From positions 62,001-126,000 of the forward strand of contig JAVJSV010000002.1 of NCBI GenBank assembly GCA_040219235.1: 64,000 nucleotides of DNA. The letters are read 5' to 3'. Both the position numbers and the translations under genes were made by a program. The notes beneath the pieces are model-generated. The model was given only the letters and a program-made list of their open reading frames with translations, was not told where the DNA came from and did no database searches. This document shows positions 1 to 8,285 of the stretch, piece after piece; within the stretch, counting starts at the first letter, position 1; every line of letters starts with the position of its first letter. The DNA comes from Rhodospirillaceae bacterium (GTDB lineage: Bacteria > Pseudomonadota > Alphaproteobacteria > Rhodospirillales > Rhodospirillaceae).

Positions 1-18
1 GGATGACCTTTCCCCTGC

Positions 19-1623
19 TTATTTTTTCGCTGGCTTATGTACTGCTTTGATCTGAGAACTTAGGTTTTCAAGAATTTTGCGGCGTTCTTTATCATTTTGC
101 GCCTTCTCTAAAGTATGGCGGAGTGTGAGAACCGTATCTGCATAAAGATTATGCCAGTCGGCCACTGTATCTGCAGGTTCTATGAGTGGGGGGCGCTTGG
201 CGAGTGTCTTGGCTCCTTTGTTTTTGCTAAGTCGAACCGTTTCGCCGATGACAGGCATTCTGAGCGGAAAGTCTTCTCCGTAGGTGGCACGGACTGTACT
301 CGCAAAGCCAAGACGAGCTTCTTCTTCCCCATGCACTAGAAAGAGATCATTGTGAATGGGCAACCTGTCTCCAAGCCACGTCAAAAGGTTGTCTCGGTCT
401 GCGTGACCAGAATAATCGTCAATCAGTTCAATGCGGGCGCGGATCGCGATTTCATCACCATGTATACGCACCATCTTACGGCCCTCAAGCAGTAGGTGCC
501 CCATGGTACCTGGCGCTTGATAGCCCACCAACAGAACGGTGACGTCTCTGCGATGTAAATTATTCTTGAGATGGTGGCGGATACGACCTGCATCTGCCAT
601 ACCGCTGCCCGCCATAATGATGGCACCGCCGGTCAGGCGGGCGAGGCTCTTACTTTCTTCTACATCGCGGACAAACTTAACGTTTGCTCTGCGAAAAGGA
701 TGAGTGCCCGAAGCACCTGCTAAGCCCTCGAGATGCTGATCAAACACTTCCGTGGCACGGGTTGCTAGGGGTGAGTCCACATATAAAGGTACAGTCGGCA
801 ATGCCCCCGAATCAAATAAGGCATCCAGATCGACAAGTAATTCTTGAGTCCTTTCAACAGCGAAACAAGGGATGAGGACGAGACCTCCCTTTTCTAATCC
901 ATCCCCGATGATCTTACCTAACCGGCCACGCCGCTCTTCTGCCGATACGTCATCTCTCACGCGGTCGCCATAAGTTGTCTCCATGACGACAACATCAATA
1001 TCTTTTGGAGCGTCCGGATCATCATGGAGGACCTTACCTCCTGGTCCAATGTCTCCAGAAAACAGCAGCGACAAAGGTGAGGCTTCGCCAGGCAGATCAA
1101 CCGACAGCTCGATACTGGCCGACCCTAATATATGCCCCGCGTCCCAATAGCGAGCACGCATCCCATCCGCAACCTCAAACCAAACACCATAATCTGTGGG
1201 CACCAGTTGACTGAGCGTCGCCTCGGCATCCTTGCGGGTATAGATCGGGTGAACCTCAGCTTTACCGCGTCTTCTATTACGCCAATTGAGGCGTTCCACT
1301 TCCATCTCTTGAATGTGCCCGCTATCAGGCAACACATAACTGAGCAGGTCGCAGGTGGCTGCAGTCGCGTGGATATTTTTCCGATACCCCGAACGCACCA
1401 ACTTAGGTGATAGGCCACAGTGATCAATATGCGCGTGCGTTAGAAGTACGGCATCAATCGTTTTGGGATCAAATTGCAGTGGACCATAATTAAGCGCTCT
1501 CACCGTCTTTGTGCCTTGAAAGAGACCGCAGTCGATCAGGATCGTTGCAGCTGCCGTCGAAAGACGAAAGCACGACCCGGTAACGATACCGCAAGCACCA
1601 TGAAAGGTAAGAGTTACAGACAT
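19..1623 (-). CDS. MBL-fold beta-CASP RNA-processing hydrolase
   Basis: A 534-residue metallo-beta-lactamase-fold protein of the beta-CASP/CPSF-like RNA-specificity family, expected to cut or degrade RNA in the cytoplasm using two zinc ions. The zinc motif HAHIDH is at residues 63-68, further metal ligands include GHILGSAS and FSGDIGPGG in the middle, and the C-terminal DDYSGHADR and FLVHGE motifs are typical of this group. The ATG at 1621-1623 is chosen because the protein then begins directly with the first beta strand of the fold (MSVTLTFHGACG); a longer frame reaches 1692 but adds an atypical leader. The start overlaps the end of the PRPP synthetase gene by 10 bp, so the two are probably translationally coupled. 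The three-gene set with phosphorylase and PRPP synthetase suggests a role in RNA or nucleotide turnover; the substrate is unknown. Confidence 0.88.
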   Translation of the reverse strand: MSVTLTFHGACGIVTGSCFRLSTAAATILIDCGLFQGTKTVRALNYGPLQFDPKTIDAVLLTHAHIDHCGLSPKLVRSGYRKNIHATAATCDLLSYVLPDSGHIQEMEVERLNWRNRRRGKAEVHPIYTRKDAEATLSQLVPTDYGVWFEVADGMRARYWDAGHILGSASIELSVDLPGEASPLSLLFSGDIGPGGKVLHDDPDAPKDIDVVVMETTYGDRVRDDVSAEERRGRLGKIIGDGLEKGGLVLIPCFAVERTQELLVDLDALFDSGALPTVPLYVDSPLATRATEVFDQHLEGLAGASGTHPFRRANVKFVRDVEESKSLARLTGGAIIMAGSGMADAGRIRHHLKNNLHRRDVTVLLVGYQAPGTMGHLLLEGRKMVRIHGDEIAIRARIELIDDYSGHADRDNLLTWLGDRLPIHNDLFLVHGEEEARLGFASTVRATYGEDFPLRMPVIGETVRLSKNKGAKTLAKRPPLIEPADTVADWHNLYADTVLTLRHTLEKAQNDKERRKILENLSSQIKAVHKPAKK

Positions 1624-2507
1624 TTTAAAACAGCCTTTGCTAATAAGGGAGCGAGGGCAATACCATTGGTCTGGTGAGAAATGCCGTCGCACGAAACAAT
1701 TGCATCCACTCCAGCTGCCCGCATGACAGCTGCGTCTTCCCCACTAAACAAAGCATGGGTGGTATAGGCCACAACCGACGATGCCCCCTTTTCTAAAGCG
1801 GCCTGGGCGCAAGCGATTATTGTCGTTCCTGAACTGATAACATCGTCAAAAATGATCGCACGCTTGCCCGTTAGCCTCGGAGACTCTGGGAGTGCCAGAT
1901 CAACGGTTCTGTCTCCATGGCGGATCTTACGGCCAACCATCCAAGGGCATCCAGCGGCTTGTGCAGCGATGCGGATCAAGGGTGCTGATTCTTCATCCGG
2001 GCCGATCATTACCACATGGGCAACATCGTAAGATTTATCCACCGCCGCACCAACAGTGCTTGCAGCAGAACTAGCAACGGCCTGGATTCCTGGGAAGACG
2101 TCGCTAATATTAGGGGTCCGGTGCAAATGAGGGTCGACTGTAACAACGGCGTCCACCTGTGCTGCAATCATGCTGCCAATAACGCTTTGGCTCACGGCCT
2201 CACCGGGATGAAACGCAATATCTTGGCGCATATAGGGGAGATAGGGTGTTACGAGAACAACCTTGTTAGCACCCTGATCCCGGGCGGCGCTCACAGCCAA
2301 AAAAAGATCCACGAGCTTTCCATTTGGACGGTGCAAGGATCGATAGAGGATGATGGTTGAGGGGCAAACCTCCACGCGCACTAAGGACTCACCATCAGGA
2401 AACATATGATGGCTGATCTCCGACACCGTCGTGTCTAAGGCTACCGCAAGTCTGCTTGCTGCGGGCAGGTCTTCAGAAAAACATATTATGATCGGACCAT
2501 CAGACAT
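1614..2507 (-). CDS. prs: ribose-phosphate pyrophosphokinase
   Basis: A 297-residue PRPP synthetase, which makes 5-phosphoribosyl 1-diphosphate from ribose 5-phosphate and ATP. The PRPP-binding loop (IIFDDVISSGTT) is at 218-229, the catalytic loop region with PYLPYMRQD at 88-96, and the metal and ATP contact VDPHLHR at 124-130. It is shorter and more divergent than the housekeeping enzyme (about 315 residues), so it is probably a second, specialised copy. The ATG at 2505-2507 is preferred over a longer frame to 2648 because the added leader has no homology and because this start overlaps the upstream phosphorylase stop by 8 bp, as expected in a tight operon. With the phosphorylase it may channel ribose phosphate from nucleotide breakdown. 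Confidence 0.88.
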   Translation of the reverse strand: MSDGPIIICFSEDLPAASRLAVALDTTVSEISHHMFPDGESLVRVEVCPSTIILYRSLHRPNGKLVDLFLAVSAARDQGANKVVLVTPYLPYMRQDIAFHPGEAVSQSVIGSMIAAQVDAVVTVDPHLHRTPNISDVFPGIQAVASSAASTVGAAVDKSYDVAHVVMIGPDEESAPLIRIAAQAAGCPWMVGRKIRHGDRTVDLALPESPRLTGKRAIIFDDVISSGTTIIACAQAALEKGASSVVAYTTHALFSGEDAAVMRAAGVDAIVSCDGISHQTNGIALAPLLAKAVLKCL

Positions 2508-3990
2508 GATGCAAGGCGTATCCGTTATCGTCTTCAGCCATAGCTTTAGCGTGAGCAAAATCCGTCTCAAGCGCAGAGTAAACAGTGTATAGCCCTTCAC
2601 CCCTCTCCACTTGATCCCCGACCCTTTTATGCAAATCAAGGCCGGCACCCTTAAAACCTGGCGCGCCTGCTAATCGCGCGATCCGCGCAATACGAAAACA
2701 GTCAATTGATTCAATCTTCCCGCTTGCTGTAGCTGTCACCGCATGATGCAAGTTACCCAACGCATATTTGGCAGGTGGCGGCCCTTGGTAAGCGATAATG
2801 CGTTCCATGGCCGCTAATGCCTCACCCGAATCAAGTAAACTACGCGCCTGCTCAAACCCCTCTCCACCCCGTAGTTCCGGGTCAAATTCAAGAATGTGGC
2901 CTGCAAGCAGAACTGCGCGTTCGCGTAAATCTGTTGGTGCTCCATCCTCGCATCGCAGGACAGCCATAACGTCTCTTGCCTCCAAGAAGGGTCCTATCCC
3001 TCGACCAATAGGCTGTGAACCGTCAGTGATGACGACATCCAGATGTAACCCCGCCTTTTTAGCGACGTACTCAAAGAGCTTCCGTAAACGAATGGCCTCG
3101 CCACGCGATCGAATTTTTGCAGTTGGGCCGACTGGCATGTCGATAAGAAGGTGCGTGGATCCAGCCGCAATTTTCTTAGACAAGATAGATGCAACCATCT
3201 GCTCTGGCGTATCAATGGCTAAGGGGCGCTCAACTGAAATGAGAATGTCATCCGCTGGGGAAAGGTTGACGTGCCCGCCCCATGCGAGGCAACCGTAAAC
3301 CTCACCAACCATCTCTATGAGACGGTCAATCCCGACATCCACGTTTGCAAGAACCTCCATTGTATCAGCAGTGCCCGCCGGAGACGTAATCGCGCGCGAT
3401 GATGTCTTCGGAATGGGCAAGCCATAGGCCGCAACGATTGGCACCACAATCATGGACGTACGGTTGCCCGGGATACCGCCAATACAGTGCTTATCCACAA
3501 TTATGTCTTGCTGCCAATCCATACGGCTGCCGATGCCTGCCATAGCCAACGTAAGGTCCAGCACCTCCTGAGTTGTCATGAATGAGGCACAGGCCATAAG
3601 AAATGCTGTGATTTCCATGCGCGAATAACGGTGGCCAGCAATATCGTGAATGATGGCATCCAGCTCTTCTCTACAAAGAGTCCGCCCATAAACCTTGGAT
3701 CGAACATGATCCATGCTGGCAGGAGGCGTGGTCGGCACAAGATCAACAGCCGTTCCTTCTTCAAGACCAAGCTCAACGAATGTGTTTGTGGAAAGGCCGA
3801 TTTCATCACCGCGCAAAAGATGATCACCGTGAACAAGGTTCACCGCCGCCATAACTTTGCGCTCCGACGTGCCAACGTAAGCTTTGTTCATGCCTCTAAA
3901 GGCTTCAGGCTGATAACTCTGGCACTGGTCAGACAAGAAAACGACGTTCTCACCGAACGTTTCTATCGGGACGCGTTTTACTTTCAGCAT
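2500..3990 (-). CDS. thymidine phosphorylase / archaeal-type AMP phosphorylase family
   Basis: A 496-residue member of the long thymidine phosphorylase family that includes archaeal AMP phosphorylases. It has an extra N-terminal domain of about 85 residues, then the glycosyltransferase-4 helical domain, the phosphate-binding segment (KHCIGGIPGNRTS, about 168-180), the SSRAITSPAGTADTMEV block, and a C-terminal barrel-sandwich domain (LHKRVGDQVERGE). It would cleave a nucleoside or NMP with phosphate to give a base and a sugar phosphate. Archaeal members act on NMPs; whether this bacterial copy uses AMP or thymidine cannot be decided by eye. It is first in the operon, and its start faces pfk across an FNR box, which argues for low-oxygen induction. 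Confidence 0.87.
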   Translation of the reverse strand: MLKVKRVPIETFGENVVFLSDQCQSYQPEAFRGMNKAYVGTSERKVMAAVNLVHGDHLLRGDEIGLSTNTFVELGLEEGTAVDLVPTTPPASMDHVRSKVYGRTLCREELDAIIHDIAGHRYSRMEITAFLMACASFMTTQEVLDLTLAMAGIGSRMDWQQDIIVDKHCIGGIPGNRTSMIVVPIVAAYGLPIPKTSSRAITSPAGTADTMEVLANVDVGIDRLIEMVGEVYGCLAWGGHVNLSPADDILISVERPLAIDTPEQMVASILSKKIAAGSTHLLIDMPVGPTAKIRSRGEAIRLRKLFEYVAKKAGLHLDVVITDGSQPIGRGIGPFLEARDVMAVLRCEDGAPTDLRERAVLLAGHILEFDPELRGGEGFEQARSLLDSGEALAAMERIIAYQGPPPAKYALGNLHHAVTATASGKIESIDCFRIARIARLAGAPGFKGAGLDLHKRVGDQVERGEGLYTVYSALETDFAHAKAMAEDDNGYALHHV

Positions 3991-4052
3991 ACTGGGCCGT
4001 GACCTTCCTAAATCTGACGTGTATTGTATCCCAATATCCGTCTGTATGCACT

Positions 4053-4066
4053 TTGATGGGAATCAA
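4053..4066. promoter_or_regulatory. FNR/FixK/Anr box between the phosphorylase operon and pfk
   Basis: The palindrome TTGATGGGAATCAA is a perfect match to the FNR-family consensus TTGAT-N4-ATCAA. It lies 63 bp upstream of the phosphorylase start (3990) and 30 bp upstream of the pfk GTG (4096). From the site alone it could serve either divergent promoter; the spacing fits activation of the leftward operon better, and the pfk start is very close. Confidence 0.85.
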
Positions 4067-4095
4067 ATACATATGGCTGCAAAAGACATTTTGTT

Positions 4096-5190
4096 GTGGC
4101 TCTAAAACGCAGAATCGGCGTTTTAACCAGTGGCGGCGACTGCCCTGGGCTGAACGCTGTCATTCGTGGCGTCACACAACACGCCACAGAAAACTATGAC
4201 TGTGCGGTTGTGGGAATTCATGATGGACATCACGGACTGCTCACTTCTCCGCCCCAAACCGAAACATTGTCGCCCGCCTTGTTTTCAGGTGAGCTCCTAA
4301 GAGCCGGAGGAACCATACTCGGGTCGACGACCAGTGGCGACCCGTTTGCGTACCCGATGCCCGACGGAAGCACCCGTGACCGTTCAACAGAAATCGTTGA
4401 TGCGATAGCAGCGCTTAAACTAGATGGTCTTGTCGTGATCGGTGGTGATGGCAGCATGCGAATCTTTAATCGCCTGCTAACCTCGGCTGGCGTGCCATGG
4501 GTGGGTGTGCCCAAAACGATCGACAATGATGTGCCTGGAACGGATTTTGCGGTTGGCTTTTTTACAGCGGTTGATGTGGTCGGTGGCGCGCTCGATCGGC
4601 TTCAATCCACAGCTGCAAGTCACCGGCGCATCATGGTGCTAGAGACGATGGGGCGAGAGTCCGGTTTCCTTGCTCTTTTTGGTGGCGTTGCCGGAGGGGC
4701 AGATGCCATCCTGATTCCCGAGATGAAGTACGACATTGCAGATCTTGCCGAACATGTGTGTCGCATCCGGTCTGAACAGAGAGCCCATGTCCTGATCGCT
4801 ATTGCAGAAGGTGTGCCCGACCCAAGGGGAGAGATCGTGACCCTGCCCTATTTTGGGTCTAACCAAGCTTTTGGGGGCGTAGGGACCGTGCTTGCTGATG
4901 AACTTGGCAAACTCATAGACGTTTCAACGCGCTGCACGGTACTTGGACATTTACAACGTGGCGGCTCTCCGTCGATGTTCGATCGCCTTCTGGGATCAGC
5001 ACTCAGTGTGCGGGCCGTTGACGCCCTCATGAGTGCCACATCACCGCGCCTCGCAGCCTGGCGGGCTGGTCAAGTGACAGATATACCCATGTCAGAGACA
5101 ATAACTGGACCACGCAAAGTCGACGCTGGCAGTGAAATGCTCTCAGTCGCAAAAGGGTTGGGTGTTTATATGGGTTCGCCGCGCCTCTGA
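4096..5190 (+). CDS. pfkA: 6-phosphofructokinase (Gly/Lys active-site type)
   Basis: A 364-residue phosphofructokinase of glycolysis, making fructose 1,6-bisphosphate. TSGGDCPGLNAVIRG at 11-25 is the phosphoryl-donor binding loop, GGDGS at 116-120 carries the Gly associated with ATP use, and PKTIDND at 139-145 carries the Lys typical of PPi-dependent or mixed group-III enzymes. That pairing is known in ATP-using group-III enzymes, so ATP is the more likely donor, but PPi cannot be excluded. The start is GTG at 4096; no strong ribosome binding site is visible. It diverges from the nucleotide salvage operon with an FNR box between, suggesting glycolytic flux is raised under low oxygen. The gene ends convergently with ccoS, 85 bp away. 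Confidence 0.9.
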   Translation: MALKRRIGVLTSGGDCPGLNAVIRGVTQHATENYDCAVVGIHDGHHGLLTSPPQTETLSPALFSGELLRAGGTILGSTTSGDPFAYPMPDGSTRDRSTEIVDAIAALKLDGLVVIGGDGSMRIFNRLLTSAGVPWVGVPKTIDNDVPGTDFAVGFFTAVDVVGGALDRLQSTAASHRRIMVLETMGRESGFLALFGGVAGGADAILIPEMKYDIADLAEHVCRIRSEQRAHVLIAIAEGVPDPRGEIVTLPYFGSNQAFGGVGTVLADELGKLIDVSTRCTVLGHLQRGGSPSMFDRLLGSALSVRAVDALMSATSPRLAAWRAGQVTDIPMSETITGPRKVDAGSEMLSVAKGLGVYMGSPRL

Positions 5191-5246
5191 GCGAATGGCG
5201 TAAGATAGCTGCTTAAATCATACCGCGCCTGATTGCCTCACTATAA

Positions 5247-5260
5247 GGAAGCGAACTTCC
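5247..5260 (-). terminator. possible terminator hairpin after ccoS
   Basis: A 5-bp stem (GGAAG/CTTCC) that reads as a TTCG tetraloop on the minus strand, followed by TTATAG. It sits between the convergent pfk and ccoS genes. The stem is short and there is no clear U-run, so this is tentative. Confidence 0.35.
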
Positions 5261-5275
5261 ACTGACAACGTCACG

Positions 5276-5479
5276 CTAGGAGTCAGAGTTATCAGACTCG
5301 CGAGATTTTTCAGTGACAATACGATCTGGCTGAGGCGGAAGATCGTCCTCGAATAAGATACGATATGCCGCACCGTCTAGGTCTGAGTATTGCCCCGACT
5401 TAAGCGTCCACAAGAACGCTGCCAATCCTAGCCCCCCAAGTAAAAGCGCCGCCGGAATTAGGTAAACCAACGCATTCAT
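5276..5479 (-). CDS. ccoS: cbb3 oxidase maturation protein CcoS
   Basis: A 67-residue single-span membrane protein. Residues 4-26 form the transmembrane helix, and the following LKSGQYSDLDG segment is the hallmark of CcoS/FixS, with an acidic C-terminal tail. CcoS is needed for cofactor insertion into the cbb3 oxidase. It is the last gene of the operon; its ATG overlaps the ccoI stop by one base (TAATG), indicating translational coupling. Confidence 0.93.
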   Translation of the reverse strand: MNALVYLIPAALLLGGLGLAAFLWTLKSGQYSDLDGAAYRILFEDDLPPQPDRIVTEKSRESDNSDS

Positions 5480-7776
5480 TATATTTCTTTCCGGGAAAAA
5501 CCACGCAGAGCGTTTGCTGTCACCACAAGAGACGAGCCAGACATAGCTACAGCAGCAATGAGAGGTGTGACCAAGCCTGCAACCGCAAGCGGTAAAGCAA
5601 TCACATTATAGACGAGAGCCAAGGAAAAATTCTCCCGCACGCGGCGATTTGCAATTCTCGCCGCACTAATAATTTCTAGTACCGTTGAAAGCTTACCACC
5701 AAAGTAAACTATATCTGCAGCATTCTGGCTAATATCAGTAGCTGTTGACGGAGAAAGTGAGACATCTGCGGCCGCTAGCGCTGGAGCGTCATTGAGGCCA
5801 TCACCGACCATAGCGACCTTATGGCCTTGCGCCTGCAGATCACGCACGAACCTGATCTTATCTTCTGGAGACTGACCAGCATACCAATCGTCAATGCCAA
5901 CAGTCTCCGCTGCGCTCCGGACTGCCTCTGAGCGGTCACCAGAAAGGAGAATAACACCGTAACCTTGGGACTTTGCCCATTCGACGACTACATCAGCGTC
6001 TTTGCGAATATGGTCTTGGAAATAGAATGGAACTTTTTCACCCTTTGGTTTTCGTAACCATAATTCAGACACCGCAACCGCCTCATCCGACGGTGCAACA
6101 GTCTGAGGTACACCGCACCAAAGGCGGCTACCTAGGCGAACTTCTCCGCCGGCGGTCTGCATGACGAGCCCCAGCCCCGGTGACTCTTGCACATTTTTAG
6201 CCGGAGAAACGACTCCAGCATATTCCGTCAATGCTCTCGCAAGCGGATGGCGGCTGGTCGCCGCAAGGGAGGCTGCCAACGCGAGATCAGGGCTATCAAT
6301 GTCATGAGTCTTCATAATTTTTGGAGCACCCATAGTGAGGGTTCCCGTTTTATCGAAGACCAGGGTGTCCACTGAACTTAGGCGTTCGAGCGCATCTCCG
6401 CTCTTTAGCAATGCGCCTGCTTTGAGCAAACGCCCAGACGCGACGATTTGGACCGCTGGAACCGCGAGACCGAGGGCGCACGGACATGTAATAATCAAGA
6501 CAGCGATTGCTTTCATAACCGCTCCGTCCCAAGGACCACCGGAGATCCACCACCCAAGAAAAGTTAATGTGGCCGCAATGTGTACAGCGGGGGCATAATA
6601 ATCCGTAAGCCTGTCTGCCAAACGCACGTACTTGGAGCGGTTCTGTTCTGCACTTTCCATCAAATCAACTACATGACTTAGAAAAGTATCTGTATGTGAT
6701 TTTTCTACTCGGATTTCGAGCAGCCCTGTGAGCACCAGACTACCAGCGAATATCACATCTCCAGGCTGCGCTGCCTCAGCCGCACTTTCTCCCGTTAGAA
6801 TGCTCTTGTCTATATCTGAATGACCAAACTTGATGATGCCATCGGCTGGTATGCGATCGCCGGGCAGAACTCTGACAACCATTCCCGGTTGAAGCGCATC
6901 GGAGGCAACGGCTTTGGTGCTGCCATCAGGGTCAATAACCGTCGCACTCAGCGATTGAAGTGCAACAAGGTTTTCAGCTGCTGTGCTGGCTCTGCTGCGG
7001 CACCGGTAATCCAGGAAACGCCCTACCAGAAGAAAGAACAACAGCATCAGAGCTGCATCAAAATAAGCATGGGGGCCACTGATCGACGTTTGCCAAACGC
7101 TAACAACAACGGCAAGCAACACAGCTAAAGAAATTGGGACATCCATATTCAATCGGCGCCCGACTAAAGCCTGATAGGCGGATACAAAAAATGGTTGGCC
7201 CGCGTAGGCAACAGCCGGCAAAGCGATTAGGGCGGATATCCAATGAAACAAATCCCGTGTTGCGGCATCCATATCAGACGCTGCGCCAGCCCATACGGAT
7301 ACGGACAACAACATAACATTAGCCCAGGCAAAACCAGCAACACCCATGGCTTTGAGCAGCGTCTTCCCCTGACTGTCTGACAACTGCTCAACAACTTCGG
7401 CCTTAAAGGGCATCACTCGGTAGCCCAGATCACCGAGCAGCGTTACCAAGTCCAGAGCGGTTACCCCAGAGTCCTTCCATGAAATAGTGAGGCGCTTGGT
7501 TGACAGGCTTAAGCGCGCTTTAACTCCGCCTGGCCGCCCGTTCAGCGCCCGCTCGATATGCTGTATACAGCCTGGGCATGTCATATTTTCCACGAGAAGG
7601 TGAAGCACAAACGGATAATCCGGTGAGCTAATAACAAAAGCAGCAGGATCAGCATTAGGATAATCAAGAGGCGTTAACTCAGGGGCTTCAAACATATCTG
7701 CGGGCAATGAGGCAGATGCCGGACAACACCCTGAAGAAGAGGGTATAACCGCAGCGTTAGCACCCAGTGGGCTCAT
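5479..7776 (-). CDS. ccoI: copper-translocating P-type ATPase CcoI/FixI
   Basis: A 765-residue P1B ATPase that supplies copper for assembly of the cbb3 oxidase. An N-terminal cysteine pair (GCCPAS) precedes an HMA metal-binding domain with MTCPGC at about 64-69. The membrane domain carries the CPC transport motif (ITCPCALG), followed by the phosphorylation site DKTGTLT, the SRHPLA nucleotide-binding motif and the hinge GDGLNDAPAL. The gene overlaps ccoH by 4 bp (ATGA) and ccoS by 1 bp. Its position in the cco operon distinguishes it from a resistance-type CopA. Confidence 0.95.
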   Translation of the reverse strand: MSPLGANAAVIPSSSGCCPASASLPADMFEAPELTPLDYPNADPAAFVISSPDYPFVLHLLVENMTCPGCIQHIERALNGRPGGVKARLSLSTKRLTISWKDSGVTALDLVTLLGDLGYRVMPFKAEVVEQLSDSQGKTLLKAMGVAGFAWANVMLLSVSVWAGAASDMDAATRDLFHWISALIALPAVAYAGQPFFVSAYQALVGRRLNMDVPISLAVLLAVVVSVWQTSISGPHAYFDAALMLLFFLLVGRFLDYRCRSRASTAAENLVALQSLSATVIDPDGSTKAVASDALQPGMVVRVLPGDRIPADGIIKFGHSDIDKSILTGESAAEAAQPGDVIFAGSLVLTGLLEIRVEKSHTDTFLSHVVDLMESAEQNRSKYVRLADRLTDYYAPAVHIAATLTFLGWWISGGPWDGAVMKAIAVLIITCPCALGLAVPAVQIVASGRLLKAGALLKSGDALERLSSVDTLVFDKTGTLTMGAPKIMKTHDIDSPDLALAASLAATSRHPLARALTEYAGVVSPAKNVQESPGLGLVMQTAGGEVRLGSRLWCGVPQTVAPSDEAVAVSELWLRKPKGEKVPFYFQDHIRKDADVVVEWAKSQGYGVILLSGDRSEAVRSAAETVGIDDWYAGQSPEDKIRFVRDLQAQGHKVAMVGDGLNDAPALAAADVSLSPSTATDISQNAADIVYFGGKLSTVLEIISAARIANRRVRENFSLALVYNVIALPLAVAGLVTPLIAAVAMSGSSLVVTANALRGFSRKEI

Positions 7777-8285
7777 CGGATTACGGTACGGTAAGTCAGA
7801 ACATACGGACGCGCGAACTGATTGATTTGAGACGCGTTGTATTCAGCGATCAGCCTTACCGTCCATTGCCCTGCCAGAGGCACACTGGTCGCTGCAGTGT
7901 AGACCCCAGGCCCGGTCTGTTGAAGAAAAACAGAAAAGTCGTATCCTTGATGCACAGGACGAACAAATTCCGCGCGGACGTTCAAGTGGGTCAGAGCAAT
8001 GTTGCTTGAGTCCAGATACTCTGCACGGATATTCGCGACTAATCCACCAGGTCGGTCAAGGTTCGTAGATACGGACCAACCCATGGCCTGCTGCTCATCC
8101 ACGGCCTTTAAAGTCTCATTAAATGCAAGACCATCGACATAAGCCTCGTCTTCAGAAACGCCGTTGAAGGTCGAGAGCGCGAGGATAGCCATTGTTGCGT
8201 TCACGCCGATTACTACGGCAAAGAAAGCGGTTATCCACCAAAAAACATGACGCCCTGTGACCAGTATCTGAGATCCTGTTCTCAC
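7773..8285 (-). CDS. ccoH: cbb3 oxidase assembly protein CcoH/FixH
   Basis: A 170-residue inner-membrane protein with one N-terminal helix (about residues 14-36) and a periplasmic beta-rich domain. The order ccoG-ccoH-ccoI-ccoS and the FixH-like GWSVS and YNASQ... region identify it. FixH/CcoH associates with the oxidase and stabilises its assembly. It overlaps ccoG by 4 bp and ccoI by 4 bp. Confidence 0.92.
   Translation of the reverse strand: MRTGSQILVTGRHVFWWITAFFAVVIGVNATMAILALSTFNGVSEDEAYVDGLAFNETLKAVDEQQAMGWSVSTNLDRPGGLVANIRAEYLDSSNIALTHLNVRAEFVRPVHQGYDFSVFLQQTGPGVYTAATSVPLAGQWTVRLIAEYNASQINQFARPYVLTYRTVIR

Noticed and set aside
2798-3298. 166-codon plus-strand frame opposite the phosphorylase gene
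   Set aside because: It is the antisense shadow of a well conserved gene, rich in Ser/Arg/Pro as such shadows are, with no domain or ribosome site.
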